Both the position numbers and the translations under genes were made by a program. From Anaerolineaceae bacterium UBA6107 (lineage in GTDB: Bacteria; Chloroflexota; Anaerolineae; Anaerolineales; Anaerolineaceae), in NCBI GenBank assembly GCA_002428455.1, contig DIWL01000018.1:2065-46356 (forward strand): DNA of 44,292 nucleotides, given 5' to 3'. Under the pieces are notes generated by a model, which saw only the letters and a list, made by a program, of their open reading frames with translations, was not told where the DNA came from and did not search any database. This document shows, one piece after another, positions 16,633-25,100 of the stretch (within the stretch, counting starts at the first letter, position 1; each line of letters starts with the position of its first letter).

Positions 16633-18833
16633 GATTGGGATATTATTATCATATCCCAGCTTGTACAAAAAACGGGAAAATTACAATTGCGGGTTTTTTT
16701 GGCCGTTTTCTTGATTCCCTGGCAAAAAATGTGGATCACCTGACCTTATTTTTACATGAACCAAATAAAAATGAAAATGCGAATTTTGATTACAAGATAA
16801 ACTCCCCTAATGTAAACCTAGTTTTGTTGGAGCCAAGGGGATCTGTACCTTACCGGATGCTCCACTCAAAAAAATTCGGGCGGCAGATTAATGAACACAA
16901 AGCGGAAATCGATGCGTTAGTCATTCGGGGACCAACACCGTTGCTACCAAAATTAGCAAATAGTATTCAACCAGTTCCAGTCATACTGCAGATTGTCGGT
17001 GATTACGTGGCTGGAGTAAATTCTTTACCTCAACCTGCCTGGAGAAAAGAATTAATACGATTTTGGTCATGGTATAACATGCAAGGCGAGTTGCATGTTG
17101 CGAGAAAAAGCCTGGTCATCGTGAACAGCCGGCAATTACTGAATCTTTTCACGAATAACGCATCAGCGTTAATCGAGTTACAAACAACAACCCTAAATCA
17201 GGAAGACTTTTTTCATCGCGATGATACCTGTAATAAACCTCCGATTCAAATTCTTTACACCGGTCGAATCGATCCAGCAAAAGGATTATTTGATATGGTT
17301 CGAGCAATTGCTTTGTTGGTTAAAAGTGGAGAAGATGTCGTTTTAAACCTTGTCGGTTGGGTGGACAGTCGAGGGAAAATTATAGATGAAATTGAACAGT
17401 TATCCATTTCTCTAGGAATAGGCGAACGTGTAATTTTTCATGGCTACAAGGCCATGGGTGCTGATCTATTTTCTTATTACAAAAAGGCTGATATCTATTT
17501 ATCAGCTTCGCAAACCTCCGAAGGGTTTCCTCGTTCCATCTGGGAAGCTATGGCGCATGGTGTGCCTGTCGTAGCGACTCGTGTCGGATCGATTCCAGAT
17601 TACATAAGTGGTGCTGCAGAACTTATTGAACCCATGAATATCCAAGAAATCGCTAACGGGCTACAAAGGGTGCTTCATGAGCCTGAAAGACGTAAGCAAT
17701 TCATAAAAGAAGGTTACGCTTTAGCAAGAAACAACACGTTAGATGTTCGATCATCTGAGATGAGTATTATTATTGGAGATTATCTACAAAGAATGAATAC
17801 CAAGGGGATCTACTTCGCAGGAAATTTTCTTTCCAAGACATTTGGGACAAAGGCTATTTGTGAGGTACTTGCGGAAGAATTTTCAAATCGCAACTGGCAG
17901 ATTGTAAGAGCTTCCACATACGTTGATCGTGTTCGACGAATGTTAGATTTCATCATCACGGCTTGGCAAAAACGAGATGAATATAATATTGCATCCGTAG
18001 AAGTTTACAGCGGGTTTGCCTTCATTTGGCCTGAATTGTTGTGTTGGTTTTTACGTTTTCTACAAAAACCGTATATTCTTACGTTGCACGGTGGTAAGCT
18101 TCCAGAGTTCATGCTTGACTCTGAAAAAAGGGTGGCAAGATTAGTCAATTCTGCTGTTGCTGTCACAACGCCTTCAATGTACATACTGAAATCCTTTGCT
18201 CCAATTCGAAACGACATTCAATACATTCCTAACGGCATAAAAGTTACTGAATACAACTATAAATCGCATCTTAGCGTCAAGCCTAACTTAATATGGCTAC
18301 GTGCATTTCATGAAATATATACTCCCACATTGGCCGTAAAGGTGTTGAATTGTCTGATCAACGATTATCAATCGGCTTATTTAACAATGGTCGGCCCAGA
18401 CAAAGGTGACGGCAGTTACGAGCGAACGCTTGCTCTCGTTCACAAATTCCAACTTGAAGATCATATTACAATGACCGGAGCGGTACCTAAGGTCGATGTG
18501 GGACAATATCTCTCGCAGGGTGATATTTTCCTAAACACTACCATTTACGAGAGCTTCGGTGTTTCCACACTCGAAGCCGCTGCTTGCGGTCTATGTATTG
18601 TCACAACGAACGTTGGGGAATTACCATATCTATGGGAGGATAGCATCGATGCCCTCCTCGTGCCACCCAACGATCCTGAAGCTATGGCCGCGGCTGTAAG
18701 GCGCATCCTCACCGAACCAGGGTTAGCAGCGCGCCTGAGTGCGAACGCGAGAAAAAAAGCCGAAAGATATGATTGGTCTGTCATCATTCCACAATGGGAA
18801 GCGTTGTTTGATAAAGTATTGACAGGTGGATAA
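16629..18833 (+). CDS. Fused double family 4 glycosyltransferase
   Basis: A 734-residue protein with two complete GT-B units. The first unit spans about residues 1-385 with ILYTGRIDPAKGLFDMV and the E-x7-E segment SEGFPRSIWEAMAHGVP at about residue 295. The second begins near residue 388 with GIYFAGNFLSKTFGTKA and has YESFGVSTLEAAACGLC at about residue 638. Single-unit GT4 proteins are about 370-420 residues, so this is an end-to-end fusion that may add two sugars in sequence, as other bifunctional GT4 proteins do. Most of the gene is AT-rich, but the last about 180 bases are GC-rich (hand count 21 of 60 at 18241-18300 versus 37 of 60 at 18661-18720). It overlaps the neighbouring genes at both ends. 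Confidence 0.88.
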   Translation: MRLGYYYHIPACTKNGKITIAGFFGRFLDSLAKNVDHLTLFLHEPNKNENANFDYKINSPNVNLVLLEPRGSVPYRMLHSKKFGRQINEHKAEIDALVIRGPTPLLPKLANSIQPVPVILQIVGDYVAGVNSLPQPAWRKELIRFWSWYNMQGELHVARKSLVIVNSRQLLNLFTNNASALIELQTTTLNQEDFFHRDDTCNKPPIQILYTGRIDPAKGLFDMVRAIALLVKSGEDVVLNLVGWVDSRGKIIDEIEQLSISLGIGERVIFHGYKAMGADLFSYYKKADIYLSASQTSEGFPRSIWEAMAHGVPVVATRVGSIPDYISGAAELIEPMNIQEIANGLQRVLHEPERRKQFIKEGYALARNNTLDVRSSEMSIIIGDYLQRMNTKGIYFAGNFLSKTFGTKAICEVLAEEFSNRNWQIVRASTYVDRVRRMLDFIITAWQKRDEYNIASVEVYSGFAFIWPELLCWFLRFLQKPYILTLHGGKLPEFMLDSEKRVARLVNSAVAVTTPSMYILKSFAPIRNDIQYIPNGIKVTEYNYKSHLSVKPNLIWLRAFHEIYTPTLAVKVLNCLINDYQSAYLTMVGPDKGDGSYERTLALVHKFQLEDHITMTGAVPKVDVGQYLSQGDIFLNTTIYESFGVSTLEAAACGLCIVTTNVGELPYLWEDSIDALLVPPNDPEAMAAAVRRILTEPGLAARLSANARKKAERYDWSVIIPQWEALFDKVLTGG

Positions 18834-20226
18834 GACCAAAATTTATCAACAACTACCGCATCCACTTAAAACCCTCTCGGTCAGCGCCTGGGGTTTTTAT
18901 TTAAGCGCCTTACGCTATGGTGGTGATTTTAATCGTCTAGTTGAAGAAGCGCTGGAGCGTGACACCTGGAGCAAAGAGCAGTGGGAAACCTGGCAGCAGG
19001 AAGCGCTCGCCAGAATGCTGCAGCATGCCGCGACGACCGTTCCGTATTACCGCCGATCATGGGAAGAGCGGCGCAGGAAAGGTGATAAAACCAGCTGGGA
19101 AATTCTTGCCAATTGGCCTATTCTAGAAAAAGAAAAAGTCCGCGAACACCCGCAATTGTTTATATCTGATTCATCAAAGGGGAAACACCTGTTTGTAGAT
19201 CATACAGGTGGCACAACCGGCAAACCCACAATGATTTACGAAAGCCGTGAGTCAATCCGGCAAATGTACGCTTTACACGAAGCGCGCACACGCCGCTGGT
19301 TCAACGTCGATCGCCATCAGCGCTGGGGAATGCTGGGCGGGCAAAAAATCATCCCATTGGATCAGACCCAACCTCCTTATTGGGTATGGAACCGCGGGTT
19401 GAACCAGGTATATTTCTCGGTATTCCACATCAAACCTGAAACCACCAAACATTATGTTGACGTTCTCTGGAAATACCGGCCAACACACCTGGTCGTGTAT
19501 CCCTCAGCCTGCGCGATACTGGCAAAATTCATGCTCGAACAGGGACTGCAAGCACCTGAGATCAAGGTGATCATTTGCAATTCTGAAAGCACTCTCCCCA
19601 AGTATCGAGAGTTGATGAGCAAAGCATTCAACTGTCCGATCATCGATACCTATGGCATGGCGGAGATGTGCGTCGCCGCGAGTGAATGCCTGGAAGGCAT
19701 TCAACACTACTGGCCGGATACCGGCATCATCGAGGTATACGATCCTCACAGGCAGGAATTCATTAATGACATTGGTTCGCCCGGAGACTACGTACTCACC
19801 GGATTATTGAATCGTGATATGCCGCTAATCCGGTACGCCAATCACGACATCGGTTATTTGCCAGATTGGCAGCATAAATGTGCCTGCGGAAGGAGCTTGC
19901 CTTCTCTGGCGAGCATCTCCGGCAGAAGCAACGACCTGATCCTCACAAAAGACGGCCGGGAGCTGTACATTCTTGACACCCTCTACAATGGCTTACCCGT
20001 TGTGGAAGGGCAGTTGATCCAATACTCAATGGATGAATTTGAAATTAAAGTAATTCCCGATGAAGCGTTTTCGCATGATGCTGTGCTGGAAGAAATCACC
20101 GTTCGACTGGGACAATATCTTGGGGAGGTTGATCTAAAACTCACCGAAGTGGATGAAATCGAGAAGAACCCGAATGGGAAATTCAAACCTTTTATTTCAA
20201 TGATCAACAATCGAACTTACCAGTAA
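18826..20226 (+). CDS. PaaK/CapK-like adenylate-forming enzyme
   Basis: A 466-residue member of the phenylacetate-CoA ligase-like branch of the ANL superfamily. The phosphate-binding loop reads HTGGTTGKPTMIYE (about residues 125-138). The ATP/adenine motif DTYGMAEM is at about 270, and the hinge region ISGRSNDLILTKDGRE at about 365 includes a conserved Arg. The C-terminal domain ends with NPNGKFKPF, carrying the catalytic Lys. CapK-type members inside capsule loci have no settled substrate; acyl or amino-acid activation for glycan decoration is inferred. The start is a GTG at 18826 overlapping the preceding stop by eight bases; no better ATG exists before residue about 60. A CxC-type segment (HKCACGRSLP) typical of PaaK-like proteins is present. 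Confidence 0.85.
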   Translation: MDKTKIYQQLPHPLKTLSVSAWGFYLSALRYGGDFNRLVEEALERDTWSKEQWETWQQEALARMLQHAATTVPYYRRSWEERRRKGDKTSWEILANWPILEKEKVREHPQLFISDSSKGKHLFVDHTGGTTGKPTMIYESRESIRQMYALHEARTRRWFNVDRHQRWGMLGGQKIIPLDQTQPPYWVWNRGLNQVYFSVFHIKPETTKHYVDVLWKYRPTHLVVYPSACAILAKFMLEQGLQAPEIKVIICNSESTLPKYRELMSKAFNCPIIDTYGMAEMCVAASECLEGIQHYWPDTGIIEVYDPHRQEFINDIGSPGDYVLTGLLNRDMPLIRYANHDIGYLPDWQHKCACGRSLPSLASISGRSNDLILTKDGRELYILDTLYNGLPVVEGQLIQYSMDEFEIKVIPDEAFSHDAVLEEITVRLGQYLGEVDLKLTEVDEIEKNPNGKFKPFISMINNRTYQ

Positions 20227-20228
20227 AA

Positions 20229-21278
20229 ATGTCTGCCCAATTTCCCAAAATAATCACCATCATCCTCCCTGTTCGTAATGAAGGAAATTACATTCGATCA
20301 GCGTTGGAGGCAGTCCTCGCGCAGGATTATCCCTTAGTAAAAATGGAAATCCTGGTCGCAGATGGCATGTCTTCAGATAACACCCGAGCCATCATCAGCG
20401 AATATCAAGGAAAATACCCAAACATCATTTTGCTCGATAACCCCGGCAGGATCGTACCCACTGGAATGAACATCGCGTTAAAACAAACTCGAGGAGACAT
20501 TGTTATCCGAGTGGACGGGCATTGCATCATCGCACCCAATTACGTTAGAAAATGTGTGGAACACCTGGAAAACGATGAGGCGGATGGTGTGGGCGGCCCG
20601 ATGGAAACGATTGGAGAGGATAAGCTATCAGAGACCATAGCCGTTGCGATGAGCTCACCATTTGGTGTGGGCAACTCTGCTTTCCGTACCATATCCGGAA
20701 AAACCATGCTGGTTGACACAGTACCCTTCCCTGCTTACACAATGGCAATCATCCAAGAAGCTGGATTGTACGATGAGGAACTGGTACGCAACCAGGACGA
20801 TGAATATAACTACCGCATCCGAGAATTAGGTGGAAAACTTCTCCTTGCTGAGGATGTGCGTTCCAAGTATTTCAGCCGAGGATCGTTTAATAAGTTATGG
20901 AAGCAATACTTCCAATATGGATTCTACAAAGTTCGTGTCCTTCAAAAACATCCCCGGCAGATGAGCATCAGACAATTCGTTCCGCCATTGTTCGTGCTTA
21001 GTCTGCTGGGATCGATAATCCTTGCCCTGGTCACCTCCTGGGGCTGGATAGCGCTGCTATCGATAATTGGGGCATATATTGTCGCCAATCTAGTCGCCTC
21101 CACCATCACCGCAGCGAAGAAGGGGTGGAACCACTTCTTGTTGTTACCAATCGCTTACGCTATCATCCATTTGAGTTATGGATGCGGTTTCTTGACTGGT
21201 CTCTTCAAATTCTGGAACCGTTGGAGGGACAAACGAGGAAAAGTCTCATTTTACCCAGAGAACAGCGTGGACAACTAA
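20229..21278 (+). CDS. Family 2 glycosyltransferase, ExoA-like, membrane-anchored
   Basis: A 349-residue GT-A enzyme. Its N-terminus has ITIILPVRNEGNYIRSALEA, then VADGMSSDNTR and the donor/metal motif IRVDGHCIIAPNYV at about residues 96-109. The D-G-H form of the motif is characteristic of ExoA-type succinoglycan transferases. YNYRIRELGGKLLLAEDV and RGSFNKLWKQYFQYGFYK match the conserved Q-x-x-x-W-like acceptor region. The C-terminal 90 residues contain two or three membrane helices that anchor it. It begins two bases after the preceding stop and ends two bases before the acetyltransferase relic, so it is part of the same operon. Specificity is unknown. Confidence 0.88.
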   Translation: MSAQFPKIITIILPVRNEGNYIRSALEAVLAQDYPLVKMEILVADGMSSDNTRAIISEYQGKYPNIILLDNPGRIVPTGMNIALKQTRGDIVIRVDGHCIIAPNYVRKCVEHLENDEADGVGGPMETIGEDKLSETIAVAMSSPFGVGNSAFRTISGKTMLVDTVPFPAYTMAIIQEAGLYDEELVRNQDDEYNYRIRELGGKLLLAEDVRSKYFSRGSFNKLWKQYFQYGFYKVRVLQKHPRQMSIRQFVPPLFVLSLLGSIILALVTSWGWIALLSIIGAYIVANLVASTITAAKKGWNHFLLLPIAYAIIHLSYGCGFLTGLFKFWNRWRDKRGKVSFYPENSVDN

Positions 21279-21279
21279 A

Positions 21280-21839
21280 ATGAAAATCAAAGAAGCAGTA
21301 AAACAATTCAGATATTTATTTATTGAATTAAAACGAATGAACAACATTCATTGGTGGAGATGGTTTTCGTGTTGGTTCAGTGAAGTATTCATTGTTATTG
21401 CATCATATCGAATCGAAAGAGCGCTATACCTAATTTTTGGCAAATTCTACTCAGGTATCCGCATTGTTTTATCACCAGTTAGTTTACTACTTAGACCATG
21501 GTTAGGAAAATGTGAAATTCATTACCGTGCAGATATTGGACCAGGTTTTATAATCTACCACCCATCTCTAGGTGTTGTTATTAACGGATCGTCAATCATT
21601 GGATAAAATTTTACTATATCCGGGGGTAATTGTATCGGTGCTAGAAGAACCCTCGAAACAGGCGAAATTCTGATTGGAGATAATGTTACTTTAGGTATCA
21701 ATGCGGTGGTTTTAGGACCAATAAAGATTGTGATAACGTTCAAATTAGCACATGCGCCGTTACCTCAAACGATATTCCAGACAACCATCTATTGATAGCA
21801 ATACCCCCAAGGGCTATCCATTCAAAACCAAAGGAATAA
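21280..21839 (+). pseudogene. Serine-acetyltransferase-like hexapeptide protein, broken by a stop and a frameshift
   Basis: The first 108 codons encode a helical N-terminus and the beginning of a left-handed beta-helix (HYRADIGPGFIIYHPSLGVV). An in-frame TAA at 21604-21606 falls at SSIIG, where relatives continue with a residue such as Lys. The same frame then reads NFTISGGNCIGAR and ILIGDNVTLGINAVVLGPIK. A one-base deletion near 21730 (ATTGTGAT where ATTGGTGAT would fit) moves the rest, DNVQISTCAVTSNDIPDN, to another frame ending at 21839. CysE-like members in polysaccharide loci usually acetylate sugars. With two lesions the product cannot be full-length. The lesions are seen directly; the ancestral reading is inferred. 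Confidence 0.85.
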
Positions 21840-21906
21840 TTCGACCTAACAATATTTTTCAAAACTAAACTACCTTTCCAAAATTGAACCCTCCAGAAGA
21901 ATTGCA

Positions 21907-22986
21907 TTGAAAAGATTAATTATTCGATTCGAACAGTATTTTGAATCTATCCACCTATACCAGCTCTACTCCGGCTTTGGACTGCTGGAAGAGAACGGGA
22001 AGATCGCATGCGTATATGAACCCACGCGATCATATTGCCTTAATAAATATGGACCAAGTTTTCTCAAAATTATACTAAATGACCGTATAAAGATTGCATA
22101 CGATATGGATGATGGAGATGGTATTATCTCTGAAATCCTTGACTGGTGCGATTTTTATTTCAAGCGCAGCTATTCACAAGATACCCACGGAAAAATCTCT
22201 AATAAGATCCAGCCATTGGGTCTATACTACCTGGTTTATGGACCAAACATGAGCCTCACAAAGCGCTTATCAAAAAACTATCCATCAATCAGGCGTAATA
22301 AACTGACCGAGACCGTCAAGCTTCAGGCGTTACACAGCAGAAAACTTTCAAGTATCCTGTCGCTCAAAGGCGGGAGCTCGGTCAATTGGTACAAGAAATT
22401 TGAGGGTGTTCCAAAACTTCAGAAAGACCCAAAAATCATCTTCATGACACAGGTATGGAAACCCTACCCAATAGCTGACAGGCAAATTCTCGAGGAGAGA
22501 TTGGACATCAACAAAATGCGCTGCGAGTGCATCAGCCTGCTCAGGAAGGAATTTCCAGGGCAGTTCTATGGCGGTATCTACCCCGATGAGTATGCACTTG
22601 CCGTGCACCGAGCTTTCGTGATAACAGATGAACGCGTGTTTCATAAGAAGAATTATCTCACCCGCATGCACTCATCTGACATCGGCATCGCGACCATGGG
22701 ATTGTTCGGATCCAACGGCGGAAAACTGGGAGAATATGTAGCAGGAGCCAAATCCATCGTTTCTGAGAAACTTCGGTACCAAGTCCCTGGGGATTTCTAT
22801 AATGGCCATAATTACCTGGAATTCAGCACCCCCGAGGAATGTGTCTCGCAGGTACAAAAACTTGTGGATGATCCTGAACTGCGTCATGCCATGATGAAAC
22901 ATAATCACGAGTATTATCTGGCCAGTCTGAGACCGGATATGCTAATCTGGAATAGCCTGCAAAGGGCGTTGGAATTATATAAATGA
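21907..22986 (+). CDS. Glycosyltransferase-like protein of polysaccharide locus, family uncertain
   Basis: A 359-residue soluble protein. The C-terminal half looks like a GT-B nucleotide-binding domain: KIIFMTQVWKP begins a Rossmann strand, MHSSDIGIATMGLFGSNGGK contains a glycine-rich turn, and GEYVAGAKSIVSEKLRYQVP occupies the place of the E-x7-E region. It is similar in outline to GT4-like proteins that take a lone N-terminal domain beginning KIACVYEPTRSYC. I am not certain of the family; a pyruvyl- or phosphotransferase is possible. The start is a TTG at 21907 fitting the fold. It follows the acetyltransferase relic and precedes the VanZ-like gene by 21 bases. Composition is intermediate, with the 3' half more GC-rich. 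Confidence 0.6.
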   Translation: MKRLIIRFEQYFESIHLYQLYSGFGLLEENGKIACVYEPTRSYCLNKYGPSFLKIILNDRIKIAYDMDDGDGIISEILDWCDFYFKRSYSQDTHGKISNKIQPLGLYYLVYGPNMSLTKRLSKNYPSIRRNKLTETVKLQALHSRKLSSILSLKGGSSVNWYKKFEGVPKLQKDPKIIFMTQVWKPYPIADRQILEERLDINKMRCECISLLRKEFPGQFYGGIYPDEYALAVHRAFVITDERVFHKKNYLTRMHSSDIGIATMGLFGSNGGKLGEYVAGAKSIVSEKLRYQVPGDFYNGHNYLEFSTPEECVSQVQKLVDDPELRHAMMKHNHEYYLASLRPDMLIWNSLQRALELYK

Positions 22987-23007
22987 TGAAAAAAGCTAGT
23001 CCGTAAC

Positions 23008-23634
23008 ATGATGCCCAAAACCACCAAAACTCTCCTCTCACGCTGGCTGCCCGTTATCCTCTGGGCGGCCATTATTTTCATATTATCCAGCAACCCGGAT
23101 CCCTACGGGTACATCCCCAGAGGCATCTACCACTGGTTGTGGTGGACCAAACTTTTTGGCCAATCCTTGTTCTTCTACCTCGGCGGGCTTGCGCATATCT
23201 TTGAGTACGCCATCCTGTCCTACCTGCTGACGCGAGCACTACTCTGGCGGGGAGGCTTCACACGCGGGCAAGTCCTCACGGTCTTTTACCTGATCCTGCT
23301 TTATGCCTACACAGACGAATTACACCAGCTCTTCGTCCCGGGGCGCGCTTTCCAGTTGATCGACCTGCTGCTGGATGCCCTCGGCGCGACGATCGGACTG
23401 GGCGCATTTATGCTTTACCTCAAACAGGCAGAGGTCAAACAATGCCGGATCATGCGGACAATCCGGAACACCATATCCAGAATAAAGAATCGAAAAAAAT
23501 TCCAGCCTAAAGTTTCCTTGAGCAACTCAGATCACAAAACGCGACCCTCTCGGTCGCGTTTTTGTTTACCCAACTCTTCAATACGCGCTGGTTCTGCTGA
23601 TCACCACCCAGGCGGTCTTGAGCAAAATATATAA
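23008..23634 (+). CDS. VanZ-like membrane protein, probably frameshifted at its C-terminus
   Basis: The first about 140 residues are a typical VanZ-like protein with four membrane helices: WLPVILWAAIIFILSSNPDP, AHIFEYAILSYLLTRAL, and YAYTDELHQLFVPGRAFQ with the conserved acidic and His residues, then DLLLDALGATIG. The biochemical function of the family is not established; VanZ itself gives low-level teicoplanin resistance. After about residue 140 the encoded tail is basic and unlike the family and continues through the terminator hairpin at 23537-23565. Restoring one G near 23433 would yield a short tail (for example MPDHADNPEHHIQNKESK) that stops at 23508-23510, just before that terminator. 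I therefore infer a one-base deletion, real or technical. Confidence 0.75.
   Translation: MMPKTTKTLLSRWLPVILWAAIIFILSSNPDPYGYIPRGIYHWLWWTKLFGQSLFFYLGGLAHIFEYAILSYLLTRALLWRGGFTRGQVLTVFYLILLYAYTDELHQLFVPGRAFQLIDLLLDALGATIGLGAFMLYLKQAEVKQCRIMRTIRNTISRIKNRKKFQPKVSLSNSDHKTRPSRSRFCLPNSSIRAGSADHHPGGLEQNI
23537..23565. terminator. Bidirectional rho-independent terminator
   Basis: AAACGCGACC, loop CTCTC/T and GGTCGCG are followed by TTTTT, a strong GC stem with a T tract on the plus strand and an A tract on the other side. It lies between the inferred stop of the VanZ-like gene (23510, plus) and the stop of the sugar-transferase remnant (23578, minus), as expected for convergent genes. Confidence 0.85.
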
Positions 23635-23675
23635 ATCAAGCCAGATCGTCCAGTGGCGGATGTAGAATGTAAACC
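23578..23675 (-). pseudogene. C-terminal remnant of an initiating sugar transferase (PF02397-like)
   Basis: The minus strand ends at a TGA (23578-23580) preceded by YILLKTAWVVISRTSAY, and before it YIRHWTIWLDL. This matches the highly conserved end of undecaprenyl-phosphate sugar phosphotransferases (WbaP/RfbP type, where the consensus is N-W-S-x-W-x-D-x-x-I-L-x-K-T ... G-A-Y). The frame has a stop (TGA at 23686-23688) only a few codons farther upstream, so just about 30 codons survive. The flippase gene enters the same place in another frame. Full-length family members have 200-480 residues, including the catalytic domain, which is absent here. I read it as the 3' end of a deleted gene. Confidence 0.75.
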
Positions 23676-24821
23676 GCGAGCAGCATCAGAATAGACGAAG
23701 TGAAATACGTTATCGCAGTGAATCTGACCTTACCAAGCCCGACCAGGGTCTGGTGTGCCGGGCGGCTAAGGCTGAGAATACCGTATGCCAGGATGATGAT
23801 GCAAAAGAATAAGCTGTTCGTTTCTGCGTACTGCGGAGAAATCCACACGGAAAGCAGCTCTTTCATCCAGACGATCAATAACCCGCCTGCCAGGGCTGCG
23901 ATCAGGCTGATATAACGCGATACCTTGCTCACCGTGCCCTCAAGCGCTGCCCGCTCGCCTAGAGATTGCTTTCTGCTGGCGTAAGGCACCAGCACCTCGG
24001 TGATGTTTCCGGCAATGATCGACATACGCAACCCGATGCCGGTCGCCACGCTGTACACCCCGGATGCCGCGGGGCCAAGCGTGAGCGCCACCAGAAGGCG
24101 GTCAAACTGTTGAAAGAGAGTGATGGCGGCAGATTCGATAAACATGAACACGGAAAAACCCATCATGCGCTTGATGGTTGCCTGTGTGGGATGCCAACGC
24201 AGACGGATTACCTGGTGCGTCCTAAAAATGTAGAGTCCCAGCACCAGGAAGCTGACCAACAGGTTCCACAACGCCAAAAGGAATAGATCTTTAATCAGAA
24301 GCGAAATGAGCACACCGCCCAGCAGCGGTAGTAGAGAATTCAGTAGATCCATCGAGCGCGCGAAACGGTTCATGATCTGTGACAGGAAGAAGCCGTGAAA
24401 GACGCGGATCAGAAACTGGGGAATGATTACCAGTGCGTATACCGCCAGGCTATTCTTAAATTGCTGCAGGTACTCAGGGGATGGGTTGATACTTTTCGCC
24501 AGTGGGTTGCGCAAGGCGAACAGCGCGATGGCAACGAGTAATGCCATGGAAAAAACAATCATAATGGCAGAAGAAAGGATTTTCGCGCCCGCATCCTCTT
24601 CTTCGTGCACCTCGGAGGCAAACTTATTGACAATGGGCTCGAATCCCCAGCGTGCCGATGACGGAGAGCTGCCCGACCGCAAACAGGATCATCCATAAGC
24701 CATAGAATTCACCCCCCATCACGCGGATGGCAATAGGAGTCAGCACCAGATAAGTAAGCGAACTGACCAGAAAATACGCGAAGTTGTAGGATACTGCCTT
24801 GATGTACTTGTCGGGTTTCAT
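23636..24821 (-). pseudogene. Wzx-like polysaccharide flippase (MOP superfamily), frameshifted and 3'-truncated
   Basis: Two overlapping minus-strand frames make one protein. The first (from the ATG at 24819-24821) begins MKPDKYIKAVSYNFAYFLV and has two membrane helices ending LSVIGTLG. The second continues with GFEPIVNKFASEVHEEEDAG to the end. The shift lies in a run of four G (plus-strand C at 24645-24648), where three would join the frames. About ten further membrane helices follow. MOP flippases of this type move lipid-linked repeat units across the membrane. The C-terminus stops after SSILMLLAVYIL, shorter than the usual 12-14 helices, and then runs out of frame into the sugar-transferase remnant. 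It is divergent from the rest of the locus, sharing no operon with it. Confidence 0.82.
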
Positions 24822-24827
24822 GGGTTG

Positions 24828-24858
24828 GCCATACGGCATTGGGCATTGGGCATTGCGG
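24828..24858. repeat. Short tandem repeat of GGCATTG
   Basis: Three to four consecutive copies of a 7-base unit (GGCATTG) lie just upstream of the flippase start. This heptamer family occurs dispersed in several bacterial lineages. It is of interest mainly as a slippage-prone sequence and because it supplies the first codons of an upstream alternative start at 24839. Confidence 0.6.
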
Positions 24859-25100
24859 TGTCGGAATTTCCACCATCAACGATCCTAAGTAATTATACCA
24901 ACGGGCAACTTTCTGGAAACCAAACTTGAGCATAATGGAAGAACGGGGCAACACACGGTGAATCACATTTAATTATCCCCTGGCGATCTGATGAATATCT
25001 TATACAAACTTTATATTTTTATTAGCTTATTGAGCTATCCTGATTTACAATAGCTATTCAATGATGGCACAAAAGTTTAATGGTAGAGGAGGTGACCATC

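Noticed and set aside
23582..23665. Plus-strand peptide LVLLITTQAVLSKIYK as a membrane-protein end
   Set aside because: It is the antisense reading of the sugar-transferase tail, whose minus-strand match is far better.
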